In this document: in pieces, positions 1 through 9,274 of the stretch
How the letters are laid out: every line of letters begins with the position of its first letter
Numbering within the stretch: position 1 is the first letter of the stretch
Assembly: GCF_020906275.1 (NCBI RefSeq)
Contig: NZ_CP086727.1
Location: forward strand, 744,001-808,000
Length of the DNA: 64,000 nucleotides
Direction: 5' to 3'
Origin: Parasphingorhabdus litoris DSM 22379
GTDB taxonomy: Bacteria > Pseudomonadota > Alphaproteobacteria > Sphingomonadales > Sphingomonadaceae
Position numbers and translations under genes: made by a program
The notes under the pieces: generated by a model
Databases searched by the model: none
What the model was told of the DNA's origin: nothing
The model's input: the letters and a program-made list of their open reading frames with translations, nothing else

Positions 1-704
1 GATGACCGGTCGGATGCCAAGAACAAGGCAACTTCCGCCATCTCAATCGGATTGGCCCCGCGGCGCAAGGGATTGAGGTAACCAAGCCGGTCCTCTTTGC
101 CTTTCTCCCGAGCTTTATCGTAGATAAACTGGGTCATACCGGTCTCGGTGATACCGGGGCAAATGGCATTGCAGCGGACATTGGCGGTAGCAAATTGTTG
201 CGCGGCCACTTTGACAAGATTGATCACCCCTGCTTTTGACGCAGAGTAAGCCGGTCCGCCGGCACCGGATCGAATGCCAGCAACACTGGCTGTACAGATG
301 ATCGATCCGCCATGCCCACTGTCGGCAATGACTTTGCCTGCATATTTGGCAGCGAGAAACGGCCCGATCAAATTGACGCGCAGCACTTCCTGCCACTCGG
401 CTACGCTGCTATCGAATATGCCTTCAAATCCTCCCCCAATACCGGCATTGGCGAAAAAAACGTGCAGGTCGCCAAATTTCTGCTCAGCTGCATCGACCAG
501 CATTTCGATATCGCCCTCAGAACCAGCATCGGCCTTGATCGCAATAATATCGCCATCAGAACCTTTGGCCGTTTCCTCGACCGCGTCAGTAACATCACTG
601 GCGATTACTTTTGCACCATGCTCAGCGAACAACAGCGCCGACGCCCTGCCAATGCCGCTGCCCGCGCCAGTTACGATGGCTACTTTGTCTTGAAGGTCCG
701 CCAT
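1..704 (-). CDS. SDR family oxidoreductase, 3' end outside window
   Basis: NAD(P)-dependent short-chain dehydrogenase/reductase. The start is [13 protein letters not shown] with the Rossmann motif TGAGSGIG near residues 12-19. It also has the NAG motif, a YSASK active-site motif (YxxxK) and the CPG segment typical of classical SDRs. The C-terminal tail (around ALFLASDRS) runs off the left edge, so about 20 residues are missing. It is the last visible gene of a minus-strand unit (acyl-CoA dehydrogenase, zinc ADH, APH-like protein, SDR) with 17-24 bp gaps, which suggests a shared catabolic operon acting on acyl-CoA or alcohol intermediates. Substrate cannot be read from sequence. Confidence 0.9.
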   Translation of the reverse strand, partial: MADLQDKVAIVTGAGSGIGRASALLFAEHGAKVIASDVTDAVEETAKGSDGDIIAIKADAGSEGDIEMLVDAAEQKFGDLHVFFANAGIGGGFEGIFDSSVAEWQEVLRVNLIGPFLAAKYAGKVIADSGHGGSIICTASVAGIRSGAGGPAYSASKAGVINLVKVAAQQFATANVRCNAICPGITETGMTQFIYDKAREKGKEDRLGYLNPLRRGANPIEMAEVALFLASDRS

Positions 705-728
705 GTTTCTGCTCCTGTTAGCTTTGGT

Positions 729-1790
729 TCAAGCACCGGCGCGTTTTGCTGCTTCCCATCCGGCTTGCGCCAATGGCGTTACCCGGTCCGACATTTCAGC
801 GGCCGCTGCGCTATTTGCTGTACCATCTACTACACGCTTCTGGATGCCCTGCAAAATGGCGGCAATCCGGAAAAGGTTATAGGCAAGATACCAGTCCATC
901 GGAGGCAAGTCATCAAGGCCTGATTTTTCACAATAGCGGGCAATGGCCTCTTCGCGAGACGGAATGCCAAGAGCCTCCAGATCAACGCCTTTCAGGCCGC
1001 TGCGCCCCTCTGGTTCCATTTCATAGGCCATCAGCCAGTAGGCAAAATCGGCAATGGGATCGCCAAGCGTAGACAATTCCCAGTCCAGCACCGCGATAAC
1101 TTTGGGTTTGTCATGGGCAAAGATCATATTGTCGAGGCGGTAATCGCCATGAACAATGCCAAAGCCTTTTTGTTCCGGAATGGTCTTTGTCAGCCATTCA
1201 ATAAGCTGATCCATCTCCGGAATGGTTTCCAGCTCTGACAATTTATACTGTTGCGTCCATCGAGAAATCTGGCGTTCGCAATAATTGCCTGATTTCCCGT
1301 GTTTTTCCAGTCCTAACTCGGCGGGATCATAGCTATGAAGCTGGGCAAGCGTGTCTATCATTTCAAAATAGATCGCACGCCGTTCCTCAGGCTCCATGCC
1401 TGGCAAAGTGCCGTCCCAAAGCGTCCGCCCATCGGCCATGCCCATGATGTAGAACATGGTTCCAATGACATCATCATCGTCGCACAGGCCATATGGCTTT
1501 GCGACAGGAAATCCGGTGGGGTGCAATCCAGCAATTACCCGGAATTCGCGATCAACGGCGTGGGCCGATGGCAGCAATTTGCCAAATGGCTTTTTGCGAA
1601 GGACATAATCGGTTCCCGGTGTTTCAATTTTATATGTCGGGTTGGATTGACCGCCTTTGAATTTTGAGAGGGTCAAAGGGCCAGTAAAGCCTTCAACATT
1701 CGCCTCCATCCATTTGGTAAGGCTGGCTTCGTCCAGCTTGTCCTTGTCCGGTACCGCCATGGTGCCGGTCATATCTTCTTGTGGATTCAT
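729..1790 (-). CDS. APH-type phosphotransferase family protein (ACAD10-like)
   Basis: Aminoglycoside-phosphotransferase/choline-kinase fold protein of 353 aa. It shows the catalytic loop HGDYRLDNMIF (HxDxxxxN) and a metal-binding DWELSTLGDP segment followed by DFAYW. The N-terminal part carries the GGQSNPTYKI nucleotide-loop motif and a YVLRKKP lysine strand. Bacterial members of this subfamily sit next to acyl-CoA dehydrogenases, as here, and resemble the N-terminal kinase domain of mammalian ACAD10/11, which phosphorylates 4-hydroxyacyl-CoA; that role is inference here. The ATG at 1790 is preferred over an upstream TTG because GGGAAG lies just upstream. It lies 17 bp after the zinc ADH. Confidence 0.85.
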   Translation of the reverse strand: MNPQEDMTGTMAVPDKDKLDEASLTKWMEANVEGFTGPLTLSKFKGGQSNPTYKIETPGTDYVLRKKPFGKLLPSAHAVDREFRVIAGLHPTGFPVAKPYGLCDDDDVIGTMFYIMGMADGRTLWDGTLPGMEPEERRAIYFEMIDTLAQLHSYDPAELGLEKHGKSGNYCERQISRWTQQYKLSELETIPEMDQLIEWLTKTIPEQKGFGIVHGDYRLDNMIFAHDKPKVIAVLDWELSTLGDPIADFAYWLMAYEMEPEGRSGLKGVDLEALGIPSREEAIARYCEKSGLDDLPPMDWYLAYNLFRIAAILQGIQKRVVDGTANSAAAAEMSDRVTPLAQAGWEAAKRAGA

Positions 1791-1807
1791 CAAACTTCCC
1801 TAGCTAG

Positions 1808-2893
1808 TTAAGCAAAAGTGATCACAGAACGCGCCGCATCACCTTTTTTCATTTTTTCAAAACCATCATTAATCTGTTCCAATGGGATGGTTTCCGCAAC
1901 AATGCTGTCCAGATCCAACAGGCCGCGCAGATAAAAGTCAACAAGGCGCGGAATATCAACCGGAAAGCGATTTTCGCCCATTAACACGCCCTGCAATTTC
2001 TTGCCGGAGAGCAAATCCATGGCGCTAAGACCAACCTTATGATCCAGCGGCATCATCCCCAGGATTGTCGCTGTACCGCCGCGCTTGAGCGATCCGACAG
2101 CCAAGTCTCCGGATGCCGGACGACCGACCGCTTCAATGGCATGGTCAACCCCGCCGTGGGTCATTTCCAAAATCTGTTCGGCGGCATCTTCTGCCATAGC
2201 ATCGACGACATCAGTCGCACCCAGCTTCACCGCCAGTTCGCGTTTTTCCGGGATCGGATCCGCCGCGATAATCTTTCCGGCGCCAGCAATTTTTGCCGCA
2301 TTAATTGTCGCGAGACCAACGCCGCCACAGCCGACCACGGCTACGCTTTCGCCCGGCGTAACGTCGCAGGCGTTAAAGATCGTTCCCGCTCCAGTCGTCA
2401 CCGCACAGCCAATAACAGCGGCGCGATCGAGCGGCATATCGGGATTGATACGGACGCAAGCATGTTCATGAATCAGCATTTGCTCTGCAAAAGCGGACAG
2501 GTTGAGCATTTGCGCGACAGGTGATCCGTCTGGACGGGTAATCCGCGGGCTGTCTCCCTCGGCCCGCCGCGTGTCGGCGCCAAGACACAGAGACATGCGG
2601 CCCGAGACGCAAAATTCGCAATGTCCGCAAAAAGCCGAAAGGCAGGAAATAACAGCATCACCCACAGCGACGGTGCGGACCTCGCTGCCAATGGCTTCGA
2701 CAATGCCCGCAGCCTCATGCCCCGGTATGGCGGGCAAGGGATGCGGGTAACTGCCATCGATAAAATGCAGGTCAGAATGGCAAAGTCCGCAGGCCGCCGT
2801 TCGGATCAGCACTTCATGCGGTCCCGGTTTGGAGATTGTGACCTCTTCTATTTCAAGCGGTTGGCCCGCCTCTACCAAGACTGCTGCTTTCAT
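1808..2893 (-). CDS. Zinc-dependent alcohol dehydrogenase (class III-like)
   Basis: MDR-superfamily NAD-dependent alcohol dehydrogenase, 361 aa. It has the catalytic zinc site CGLCHSD with GHEAAGIVE (Cys and His ligands), a structural zinc lobe with four cysteines (CGHCEFCVSGRMSLC) and the Rossmann GCGGVGLATI motif. It resembles mycothiol/glutathione-type class III ADHs but carries no diagnostic proof of that substrate. It sits second in the minus-strand operon, 19 bp after the acyl-CoA dehydrogenase, and probably oxidises an alcohol intermediate in the same pathway. Confidence 0.9.
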   Translation of the reverse strand: MKAAVLVEAGQPLEIEEVTISKPGPHEVLIRTAACGLCHSDLHFIDGSYPHPLPAIPGHEAAGIVEAIGSEVRTVAVGDAVISCLSAFCGHCEFCVSGRMSLCLGADTRRAEGDSPRITRPDGSPVAQMLNLSAFAEQMLIHEHACVRINPDMPLDRAAVIGCAVTTGAGTIFNACDVTPGESVAVVGCGGVGLATINAAKIAGAGKIIAADPIPEKRELAVKLGATDVVDAMAEDAAEQILEMTHGGVDHAIEAVGRPASGDLAVGSLKRGGTATILGMMPLDHKVGLSAMDLLSGKKLQGVLMGENRFPVDIPRLVDFYLRGLLDLDSIVAETIPLEQINDGFEKMKKGDAARSVITFA

Positions 2894-2912
2894 GGGCTCG
2901 TGCCCTCCCTCT

Positions 2913-4214
2913 TTATCGTGTGACGGCCAGATCGCCCGACGAAAACTCCTGCTTCATCTTGTTACCATCAGCGGTTTCGGCATATTTGCCATATTCCATC
3001 TTGGCAATCGTCCGGTTGTGAACCTCATCTGGGCCGTCGGCCAGACGCAGCGTGCGTTGATGTGCATAGGCATTGGCAAGACCAAAGTCGTCGCTGACAC
3101 CGCCGCCGCCATGGGCCTGAATGGCATCATCGATAATTTTCAACGCCATGGACGGGGCCTGAACCTTGATCATCGCGATTTCAGCTTTGGCATATTTATT
3201 ACCGACTTTATCCATCATATCAGCCGCTTTTAGACAAAGCAGCCGGCTCATATCGATATCGATACGGGCGCGGGCGACGCGCTCATCCCAAACACTATGT
3301 TCGGAAATGCGTTTCCCAAAAGCAATGCGTGACTGCAGGCGCTTGACCATCTTTTCGAGTGCTTCTTCGGCAACGCCAATGGTGCGCATGCAGTGATGGA
3401 TACGGCCAGGCCCAAGGCGGCCTTGCGCGATTTCAAAGCCGCGGCCTTCGCCGAGAATGATATTAGACGCAGGAACACGAACATCCTTCATCTCAACTTC
3501 CATATGGCCGTGGGGGGCGTCATCATAACCGAACACTGGTAAATGGCGGATGATTTTTACCCCTGGGGCATCGGTTGGCATCAATATCTGAGACTGCTGT
3601 GTATAGCGGCTGCCTTCAAAGCTGGTCTTGCCCATGACAATCGCGATTTTACAGCGCGGATCGCCAAGGCCGGACGACCACCATTTGCGGCCATTGATAA
3701 CATATTCATCGCCATCACGAACGATCGCTGTTTCGATGTTTGTGGCGTCGGAGGATGCGACAGCCGGCTCGGTCATTAGAAATGCAGACCGGATCTCACC
3801 GTTCATCAAGGGACGTAGATATTGTTCTTTTTGCTCCAGCGTTCCGTAACGATGGAAAACTTCCATGTTGCCTGTATCGGGAGCGGAACAGTTAAACACT
3901 TCGGACGAGAAACCCACACGCCCCATTTCTTCAGCGCACAGAGCATATTCAAGGTTGGTAAGGCCTGGACCGTCAAATTCAAATACTTCGTCAATATGCG
4001 TTAGGTTCGGGTTGGCCGGCGGCATGAAAAGGTTCCAGATTCCCTTTTCTTTCGCTTTGACCTTTTCCTCTTCAATGACTTGGAGAACTTTCCAGCGATC
4101 TCCAGATGCATCTTCCGCTTTATAATCAGCAATGCGCGGTCGGATGTGGTTTTCAATATGCTCACGTACCTGATTGCGCCAATATTCCTGCTTCTCCGTG
4201 AGATCAAAATCCAT
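2913..4214 (-). CDS. Acyl-CoA dehydrogenase family protein
   Basis: FAD-dependent acyl-CoA dehydrogenase, 433 aa. The order is an N-terminal helical domain, the middle beta domain with [18 protein letters not shown] (flavin/substrate loop) and [10 protein letters not shown], and a C-terminal helical bundle with [11 protein letters not shown], where family members place FAD contacts. It is slightly longer than typical 380-400 aa members, like the ACAD10/11-type bacterial homologues that pair with APH proteins. It is the first gene of a four-gene minus-strand unit and probably catalyses alpha,beta-desaturation of a CoA thioester. Start ATG gives MDFDLTEKQ. Confidence 0.92.
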   Translation of the reverse strand: MDFDLTEKQEYWRNQVREHIENHIRPRIADYKAEDASGDRWKVLQVIEEEKVKAKEKGIWNLFMPPANPNLTHIDEVFEFDGPGLTNLEYALCAEEMGRVGFSSEVFNCSAPDTGNMEVFHRYGTLEQKEQYLRPLMNGEIRSAFLMTEPAVASSDATNIETAIVRDGDEYVINGRKWWSSGLGDPRCKIAIVMGKTSFEGSRYTQQSQILMPTDAPGVKIIRHLPVFGYDDAPHGHMEVEMKDVRVPASNIILGEGRGFEIAQGRLGPGRIHHCMRTIGVAEEALEKMVKRLQSRIAFGKRISEHSVWDERVARARIDIDMSRLLCLKAADMMDKVGNKYAKAEIAMIKVQAPSMALKIIDDAIQAHGGGGVSDDFGLANAYAHQRTLRLADGPDEVHNRTIAKMEYGKYAETADGNKMKQEFSSGDLAVTR

Positions 4215-4316
4215 GCTTCTATCCTTTTCGAAAGCGTTTCGATTTAACTATGCGATTAACTTATCAGAGGCTCTGCAGCTTTGCCACAGGGAAACGTGCC
4301 CGAACTCGGAAAAATT

Positions 4317-5738
4317 CTACTCCGCAGCGCGGGCAGACATCCGTTCTTCATGATCCTTTTCGCCGAGCGGAAACAATGTGTAGGCCCAAGCCCCGATCAG
4401 CGCGATCGCTGTGGCAAGAATCACATAGAAAAGCGCCAGATTGTCGACAATATCGGGGTCAACAGTGCCACTCGCGGCACCCTGTGGCAGGCCGACCAGA
4501 GCGATGATCAATCCGGACAACAAGATTCCTAGCCCATTGACCACTTTCTGCATGAAAAACATGCCCGACGAGAACAGCCCCTCGGTACGTTTTCCGGTAT
4601 CATGCTCATATTGGTCCGAGACGTCGGCGATCATCGACAGAGTGAGAATCATAGCCGAGATCCCGGAGGCAGTTGAACTGATTAGGAAAGCGAAGAGCAG
4701 AGGCACCATTACCGGATCTCCTGGCTCCGGAAACAGGCCAGCAAAACGCAGCCAGTAGGGGAGGGTGCCGAGTAGCAATGTCACGAGCGCGAGCCAAGCG
4801 GCGGCATGTGCCTTGCCGAGCTTTTTCGAAATCGGGGTGACCATGATGAAGGCCACGATAGCAGCGACAAGCAGCAAGGCCGAATAGGCGGTGAAATTGG
4901 CCTGGGTAAACTCCCAAACATGAGTGAACAGATAAATGGAAAGCGCGAAGATCAGCCACTGGTTGGTAAAGGCAAAAACGCCCGCGAACATAAGGAGTAG
5001 AAAAGGTCGATAGCGGAAAGCTTGCATGATCTCGCCGAAGGTCTCGGCGGATTGCGGATATTCGGTGGCTTCCCGATACTGGCGGACAATCCTCTTATGA
5101 GTGCCGATAGCGGAAGACAGCGCCGCAATGGCCATGAGGCAAGCGCCAAAAATTGCGTATCCACTGTACCCCGCCGGATTGAGCTGGCCATCCGCATATT
5201 CCGCGGTGGGAGTCAGGAAAAAAGCGTAAGCGAGGAACATCACAAAAATGCCGCCGCCCCAGCCGAAAAGGAATCGGTATCGCATGATCGCCGTCCGGTC
5301 ATGATAATCCCGGCTCAGTTCGGGCAACAGGGCCAGTGCCGGCACTTCATAGGCCGAAAACGCCATACGGACGGCCATGGCAATGAAAAACAGATAGGCA
5401 AATGTGCCCCATTCGCTGAGTTCCGGGGGGTGCCACAGGGCGATCCAGATCAAGGCGATGGGAATCACTGCGCTGTATAGCCATGGGTGGCGCCGACCAA
5501 TTTTGGTCCGGGTGCGATCGCTCATCTGCCCAACTGCCGGATCGATAAAGGCGTCGGCAATAAGAGCGAGCGCGATAGCCAGGCTGACAAGATCGGCGCG
5601 CAGTCCGACGACTTGATTATAGTAGAACAGCAGGAAAGTGGCGAAGCCATTGTCCTTGATACCATATGCAACGGATCCGAAACCGTAGGCCAGCTTCGAT
5701 TTCAGTGGCAGTGTTTCCGAAGCGGCGCTCATGGACAT
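4317..5738 (-). CDS. MFS transporter, GPH (MFS_2) family symporter
   Basis: Membrane transporter of about 473 aa with 12 predicted hydrophobic segments. The N-terminal SKLAYGFGSVAYGIKDN segment, the FIDPAVGQMSDRTRTKIGRRHPW loop-2 signature and YEVPALALLPELSRDY are typical of the glycoside-pentoside-hexuronide:cation symporter family (MelB-like). Sphingomonad members near catabolic genes often import unknown organic substrates, and the neighbours suggest uptake of the compound degraded by the flanking acyl-CoA dehydrogenase genes. Start is uncertain: an open frame extends to a TTG at 5804, but MSMSAASE at 5738 (or 5732) fits family N termini better. No strong ribosome binding site is visible for any of them. 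Confidence 0.82.
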   Translation of the reverse strand: MSMSAASETLPLKSKLAYGFGSVAYGIKDNGFATFLLFYYNQVVGLRADLVSLAIALALIADAFIDPAVGQMSDRTRTKIGRRHPWLYSAVIPIALIWIALWHPPELSEWGTFAYLFFIAMAVRMAFSAYEVPALALLPELSRDYHDRTAIMRYRFLFGWGGGIFVMFLAYAFFLTPTAEYADGQLNPAGYSGYAIFGACLMAIAALSSAIGTHKRIVRQYREATEYPQSAETFGEIMQAFRYRPFLLLMFAGVFAFTNQWLIFALSIYLFTHVWEFTQANFTAYSALLLVAAIVAFIMVTPISKKLGKAHAAAWLALVTLLLGTLPYWLRFAGLFPEPGDPVMVPLLFAFLISSTASGISAMILTLSMIADVSDQYEHDTGKRTEGLFSSGMFFMQKVVNGLGILLSGLIIALVGLPQGAASGTVDPDIVDNLALFYVILATAIALIGAWAYTLFPLGEKDHEERMSARAAE

Positions 5739-5881
5739 TTGTCTGCAATATGGCGAGCCGTGTGCCGCATCATCGGGCAAGCTGATTCGGGCTTTGTTTC
5801 CCAAATTTTGTCAGTCTTACACATCCAGTCCTGCTCCTTTTTTGTCTCTTGCATAGGCTGCACATAAAAAGTTCGTCAATC

Positions 5882-5936
5882 GATTCCGTAATGTCGTCCT
5901 GCTTACGCTACGGAATCCGGCACCGGTTTTAACCGG
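5882..5936. promoter_or_regulatory. Dyads in the divergent MFS/acyl-CoA dehydrogenase promoter region
   Basis: Between the divergent transporter and acyl-CoA dehydrogenase genes lie two clean inverted repeats. GATTCCGTA (5882-5890) pairs perfectly with TACGGAATC (5909-5917), with an 18-nt spacer. CCGGTT-TT-AACCGG occupies 5923-5936. Their position suggests operator sites controlling both units, but no regulator gene lies beside them. Confidence 0.45.
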
Positions 5937-6031
5937 AAAAATTTCTGTCCGGAAATACGAGGCGATCATTGAACCTTGGGCGCAACCTATGATAGTCAAC
6001 TCTTAATCGATCAATTAAAGGAATCACCACC

Positions 6032-7225
6032 ATGTCCGATCTTGAAAGCTTCCGCAAAGAGACTGCTGCTTGGCTAGAAGCAAACTGCCCGCCCGAAATG
6101 CGACAGCCTGTTGTTGATGAAAGCGATATATGCTGGGGCGGCAAAAACCCGACTTTCAAACCCGGCCAGAAAGAGTGGATGGATAAAATGGCCGCCAAAG
6201 GCTGGACCGTTCCTGATTGGCCAAAGGAATATGGCGGCGGCGGTTTGTCGCGTGCTGAAACCAAGATCTTGCTGCAGGAAATGGGGCGTCTGAAAATGCG
6301 ATCGCCGCTTTCGAGCTTTGGCATCTGGATGCTTGGGCCCGCGCTGCTGCATTTTGGCACCGAAGAGCAGAAGCTACATTTCTTGCCACCAATTGCCCGC
6401 GGTGAAGTGCGTTGGTGTCAGGGCTATTCTGAGCCAGGCTCAGGTTCCGATCTTGCATCGCTGCAAACCTCCGCAGAAGACAAGGGTGATCATTATCTCA
6501 TCAATGGTCAGAAAATATGGACCAGCTATGCCGATAAAGCGGATTGGATTTTCTGTCTGACGAGGACTGACAAATCGACCAAGCATAAAGGCATAAGCTT
6601 CATGCTGTTCGACATGACGACCAAGGGTGTTGAGACGAAACCTATCGTTCTGATCTCCGGACAATCCGCATTTTGTGAGACATTTTTCGCTGATGTCGAG
6701 GTGCCGAAAACATATGGCGACGGTGTTTCCTCGGTAGTTGGCGAAGTAAACCGCGGTTGGGATGTTGCCAAATATCTGCTGGGGCACGAACGCAGCATGA
6801 TTTCGGGTGATGGCTCTTCCGGGGCAACGTCACTGGGTTCAAAATTTGCCGATCAATATGGCCGCGATGAAATGGGCCGCCTGGATGATCCAATGCTTCG
6901 CGCCCAGATGGCGGAGATGGATATCGATGTGCTTGCCTTCCGCGCGATGGCCGAACGTTTCGGTGACACTTTTAAAGCCAATCTTTGCCATCCGGCGCAG
7001 CCTAACATGATGAAATATGCCGGGACCGAAATCAACAAGCGCCGCCATGAACTGATCATGTCAGCAGGCGGCAGTGAAGTATTGGAATGGGAAAGCGATG
7101 CATCTAATGGCGGACTGACCGCGCGTGGTTGGCTCCGAACCAAGGCCAATAGTATTGAAGGCGGTACCAGCGAAGTGATGCTGAACGTCGTTTCCAAACA
7201 GATATTGCAATTGCCCAACGCCTAA
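6032..7225 (+). CDS. Acyl-CoA dehydrogenase family protein (large partner)
   Basis: Acyl-CoA dehydrogenase of 397 aa with WCQGYSEPGSGSDLASLQT (middle-domain substrate/FAD loop), LINGQKIWTSYADKADW, and a C-terminal SIEGGTSEVMLNVVSKQIL tail typical of the family. Together with the following 378-aa paralogue it forms the tandem ACAD pair common in actinobacterial and alphaproteobacterial catabolic clusters, where such pairs can form alpha2beta2 enzymes acting on bulky CoA esters. Heteromer formation here is inference. ATG at 6032 follows a purine-rich AAAGGAA site. The downstream gap is 42 bp. Confidence 0.92.
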   Translation: MSDLESFRKETAAWLEANCPPEMRQPVVDESDICWGGKNPTFKPGQKEWMDKMAAKGWTVPDWPKEYGGGGLSRAETKILLQEMGRLKMRSPLSSFGIWMLGPALLHFGTEEQKLHFLPPIARGEVRWCQGYSEPGSGSDLASLQTSAEDKGDHYLINGQKIWTSYADKADWIFCLTRTDKSTKHKGISFMLFDMTTKGVETKPIVLISGQSAFCETFFADVEVPKTYGDGVSSVVGEVNRGWDVAKYLLGHERSMISGDGSSGATSLGSKFADQYGRDEMGRLDDPMLRAQMAEMDIDVLAFRAMAERFGDTFKANLCHPAQPNMMKYAGTEINKRRHELIMSAGGSEVLEWESDASNGGLTARGWLRTKANSIEGGTSEVMLNVVSKQILQLPNA

Positions 7226-7267
7226 TCGCGACGGCAATTAAACAACCCTATTAGAAGGAAAAAAGCG

Positions 7268-8404
7268 ATGCCGCTTTACTTGAATGACGACCAAAAAATG
7301 CTGCAGGATAGCGCAGCCGACTTTATGAAGGGCGAAGGCAGTGTCGCTCATCTTCGTGAGTTTCGGGACAAAAATTGCAAAGATGGTTTCTCGCATGCGC
7401 TTTGGAAGCAGTTTGCAGAAATGGGTTTCACCGGAATTTTGGTGTCGGAAGATGAAGGCGGTCTTGGCCTTGGCAATGTAGAAGCCGGCGTTGTCCTCGA
7501 AGAGATTGGACGCAATTTGACGCCCTCTCCGTTTTTGACCACGGCAGTTGCAGGCGTGGAAGCGCTTAACGCTGGTGGGAAAGCATTGCGCGAGAAATAT
7601 TTCCCCGGAATTCTATCTGGTGACAGTGTGTTGGCACTTGCAATTGATGAAGGGGCCAAGCACCGACCAGACCAGATATCTATGGCGGCGACCCGCGAAG
7701 GAAATGGTTTCAAGCTGGACGGCAAAAAGCAATTTGTCGTGCAGGGCGGCTCCGCCGACACATTGATTGTAGCTGCGCGGACGAGCGGCAGCGCAGGTGA
7801 TGAAAAAGGGCTGACTCTGTTTGCTGTCGATACAAGTGCCAATGGCCTCTCCCGTGACAGCGTACGCTTGGTTGATAGCGCAATGGCTGCCCATGTCGAA
7901 TTTGACGGCGTGGTTGTTGATGCTGATGCAGTAATCGGTGAAGTTGATGAAGGCGGTGCAGTGCTTCAGCGGATGTTGAATGCGGGCCGGACAGGCGCGG
8001 CTGCTGAGACTCTTGGTGTTGGCGCAGGCGCGATGGATATCACCGTGGAATATATCAAGGGCCGCAAACAATTCGACACGATTATCGGCACCTTTCAAGC
8101 GCTGCAACATCGTGCCGCCCATCTTTACAGCGAGATGGAAATTGCGCGGGCAGCGGTTCTGAAGGCGCAGCAGATGCTTGATGAAGGCTCATCCAAAGCC
8201 GAACTGATGGTATCTGTCGCGAAAGCCAAGTCCAGTAAAGCAACATCGCTGTCGGTCAAAGAAGGCGTGCAGATGCATGGCGGCGTTGGAATGACGGATG
8301 AATATGACATCGGGCTCTACATGAAGCGTGATCGCGCGCTTGCCGAGTTCATGGGTGACGCCAATTATCACACCAATCTCGTTGCCGAAATGCATGGCTA
8401 CTAA
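7268..8404 (+). CDS. Acyl-CoA dehydrogenase family protein (small partner)
   Basis: Second acyl-CoA dehydrogenase of the pair, 378 aa. It carries KLDGKKQFVVQGGSADTLIVAA in the middle domain and YIKGRKQFDTIIGTFQALQHRAA and QMHGGVGMTDEYDIGLYMKR in the C-terminal bundle. The middle-domain loop lacks the exact SEPGSGSD-type motif present in the upstream partner, as is usual for the smaller subunit of such pairs. Good ribosome binding site (AGAAGGA). It is followed after a few bases by an SDR gene, so the three genes likely form one transcript. Confidence 0.92.
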   Translation: MPLYLNDDQKMLQDSAADFMKGEGSVAHLREFRDKNCKDGFSHALWKQFAEMGFTGILVSEDEGGLGLGNVEAGVVLEEIGRNLTPSPFLTTAVAGVEALNAGGKALREKYFPGILSGDSVLALAIDEGAKHRPDQISMAATREGNGFKLDGKKQFVVQGGSADTLIVAARTSGSAGDEKGLTLFAVDTSANGLSRDSVRLVDSAMAAHVEFDGVVVDADAVIGEVDEGGAVLQRMLNAGRTGAAAETLGVGAGAMDITVEYIKGRKQFDTIIGTFQALQHRAAHLYSEMEIARAAVLKAQQMLDEGSSKAELMVSVAKAKSSKATSLSVKEGVQMHGGVGMTDEYDIGLYMKRDRALAEFMGDANYHTNLVAEMHGY

Positions 8405-8416
8405 AAGGACATAATG

Positions 8417-9208
8417 ATGGATTTTAACAAGCTGTTTTCTCTCCAAGGCCGTGTTGCTCTGGTTACCGGCGGTCACCGCGGCATTGGACGGATGATTTCG
8501 GAAGGATTTTTGGCCCAGGGTGCCAAGGTCTATATCTCAGGCCGAAAAGCCGATGCCTGTGATGCGGCCGCTGCTGAAATGGGCGACAACTGCATTTCCA
8601 TTCCCGGTGATGTTAGCACCGTTGACGGTTGTAAAGCTCTCGCTGCCGAGCTGGCCAAGTATGAAGAGAAGCTCGACATCCTCATTAATAATGCTGGCGT
8701 GGCCTGGGGTGAAGAATATCTGAGCTTTCCCGAATCCGGCTGGGACAAGGTCATGGACACCAATGTCAAAGGTCTGTTCTTCCTGACACAGGCGCTGCAT
8801 CCCCAATTAAAAGCCGCTGCCAGTTTTGAGCGTCCGGCCAAAGTCGTCAATATTGCCTCCATTGATGGCTTCAAGGTCAATCCTTGGGAGACTTACAGCT
8901 ATCAGGCATCGAAGGCGGCAGTGGTTCACTTGACCCGCAAAATGGCCTCAAAACTGGTCTCGGAAGATATTATCATGTCCGGTATCGCTCCCGGCGCTTT
9001 TGCTTCGAACATGAACAAGGCGGCACGCGACCATGAAGATGCGGTCGAAAAAGGCATTCCTGCAAAACGTATTGGTCGACCCGAAGACATGGCTGCAGCC
9101 GCCATCTACCTTGCGAGCAGCGCAGGGGATTATGTGATTGGCACGACCCTGATCGTTGATGGGGGCGTCGTTAATGCGGCTAATCCCGGTGCAACAATAG
9201 AGCCCTAA
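8417..9208 (+). CDS. SDR family oxidoreductase (3-hydroxyacyl/RhlG-like)
   Basis: Short-chain dehydrogenase of 263 aa with TGGHRGIG cofactor motif, NNAG, and a YSYQASKAAV segment containing YxxxK. Resembles RhlG-type beta-ketoacyl reductases and gluconate 5-dehydrogenase-like SDRs (start MDFNKLFSLQGRVALVTGG). Two in-frame ATGs occur at 8414 and 8417; the second has better spacing (7 nt) from AGGA. It completes the plus-strand acyl-CoA dehydrogenase unit and probably oxidises the hydroxyacyl intermediate produced after desaturation and hydration. Confidence 0.9.
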   Translation: MDFNKLFSLQGRVALVTGGHRGIGRMISEGFLAQGAKVYISGRKADACDAAAAEMGDNCISIPGDVSTVDGCKALAAELAKYEEKLDILINNAGVAWGEEYLSFPESGWDKVMDTNVKGLFFLTQALHPQLKAAASFERPAKVVNIASIDGFKVNPWETYSYQASKAAVVHLTRKMASKLVSEDIIMSGIAPGAFASNMNKAARDHEDAVEKGIPAKRIGRPEDMAAAAIYLASSAGDYVIGTTLIVDGGVVNAANPGATIEP

Positions 9209-9230
9209 CAAGCACCGACTTGACCTGATC

Positions 9231-9268
9231 TCTCCATACTGTATTATGAGAACAATACAGTATGGAGA
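9231..9268 (+). promoter_or_regulatory. Perfect 15-bp inverted repeat covering a Shine-Dalgarno
   Basis: Arms 9231-9245 and 9254-9268 are perfectly complementary around an 8-nt loop. The right arm contains the GGAG (9264-9267) that lies 7 nt before the lipoprotein ATG at 9275, so the RNA hairpin would hide that ribosome binding site. No T-run follows, which argues against a simple terminator. As DNA it could equally be a repressor operator. Confidence 0.6.
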
Positions 9269-9274
9269 TTCCTG

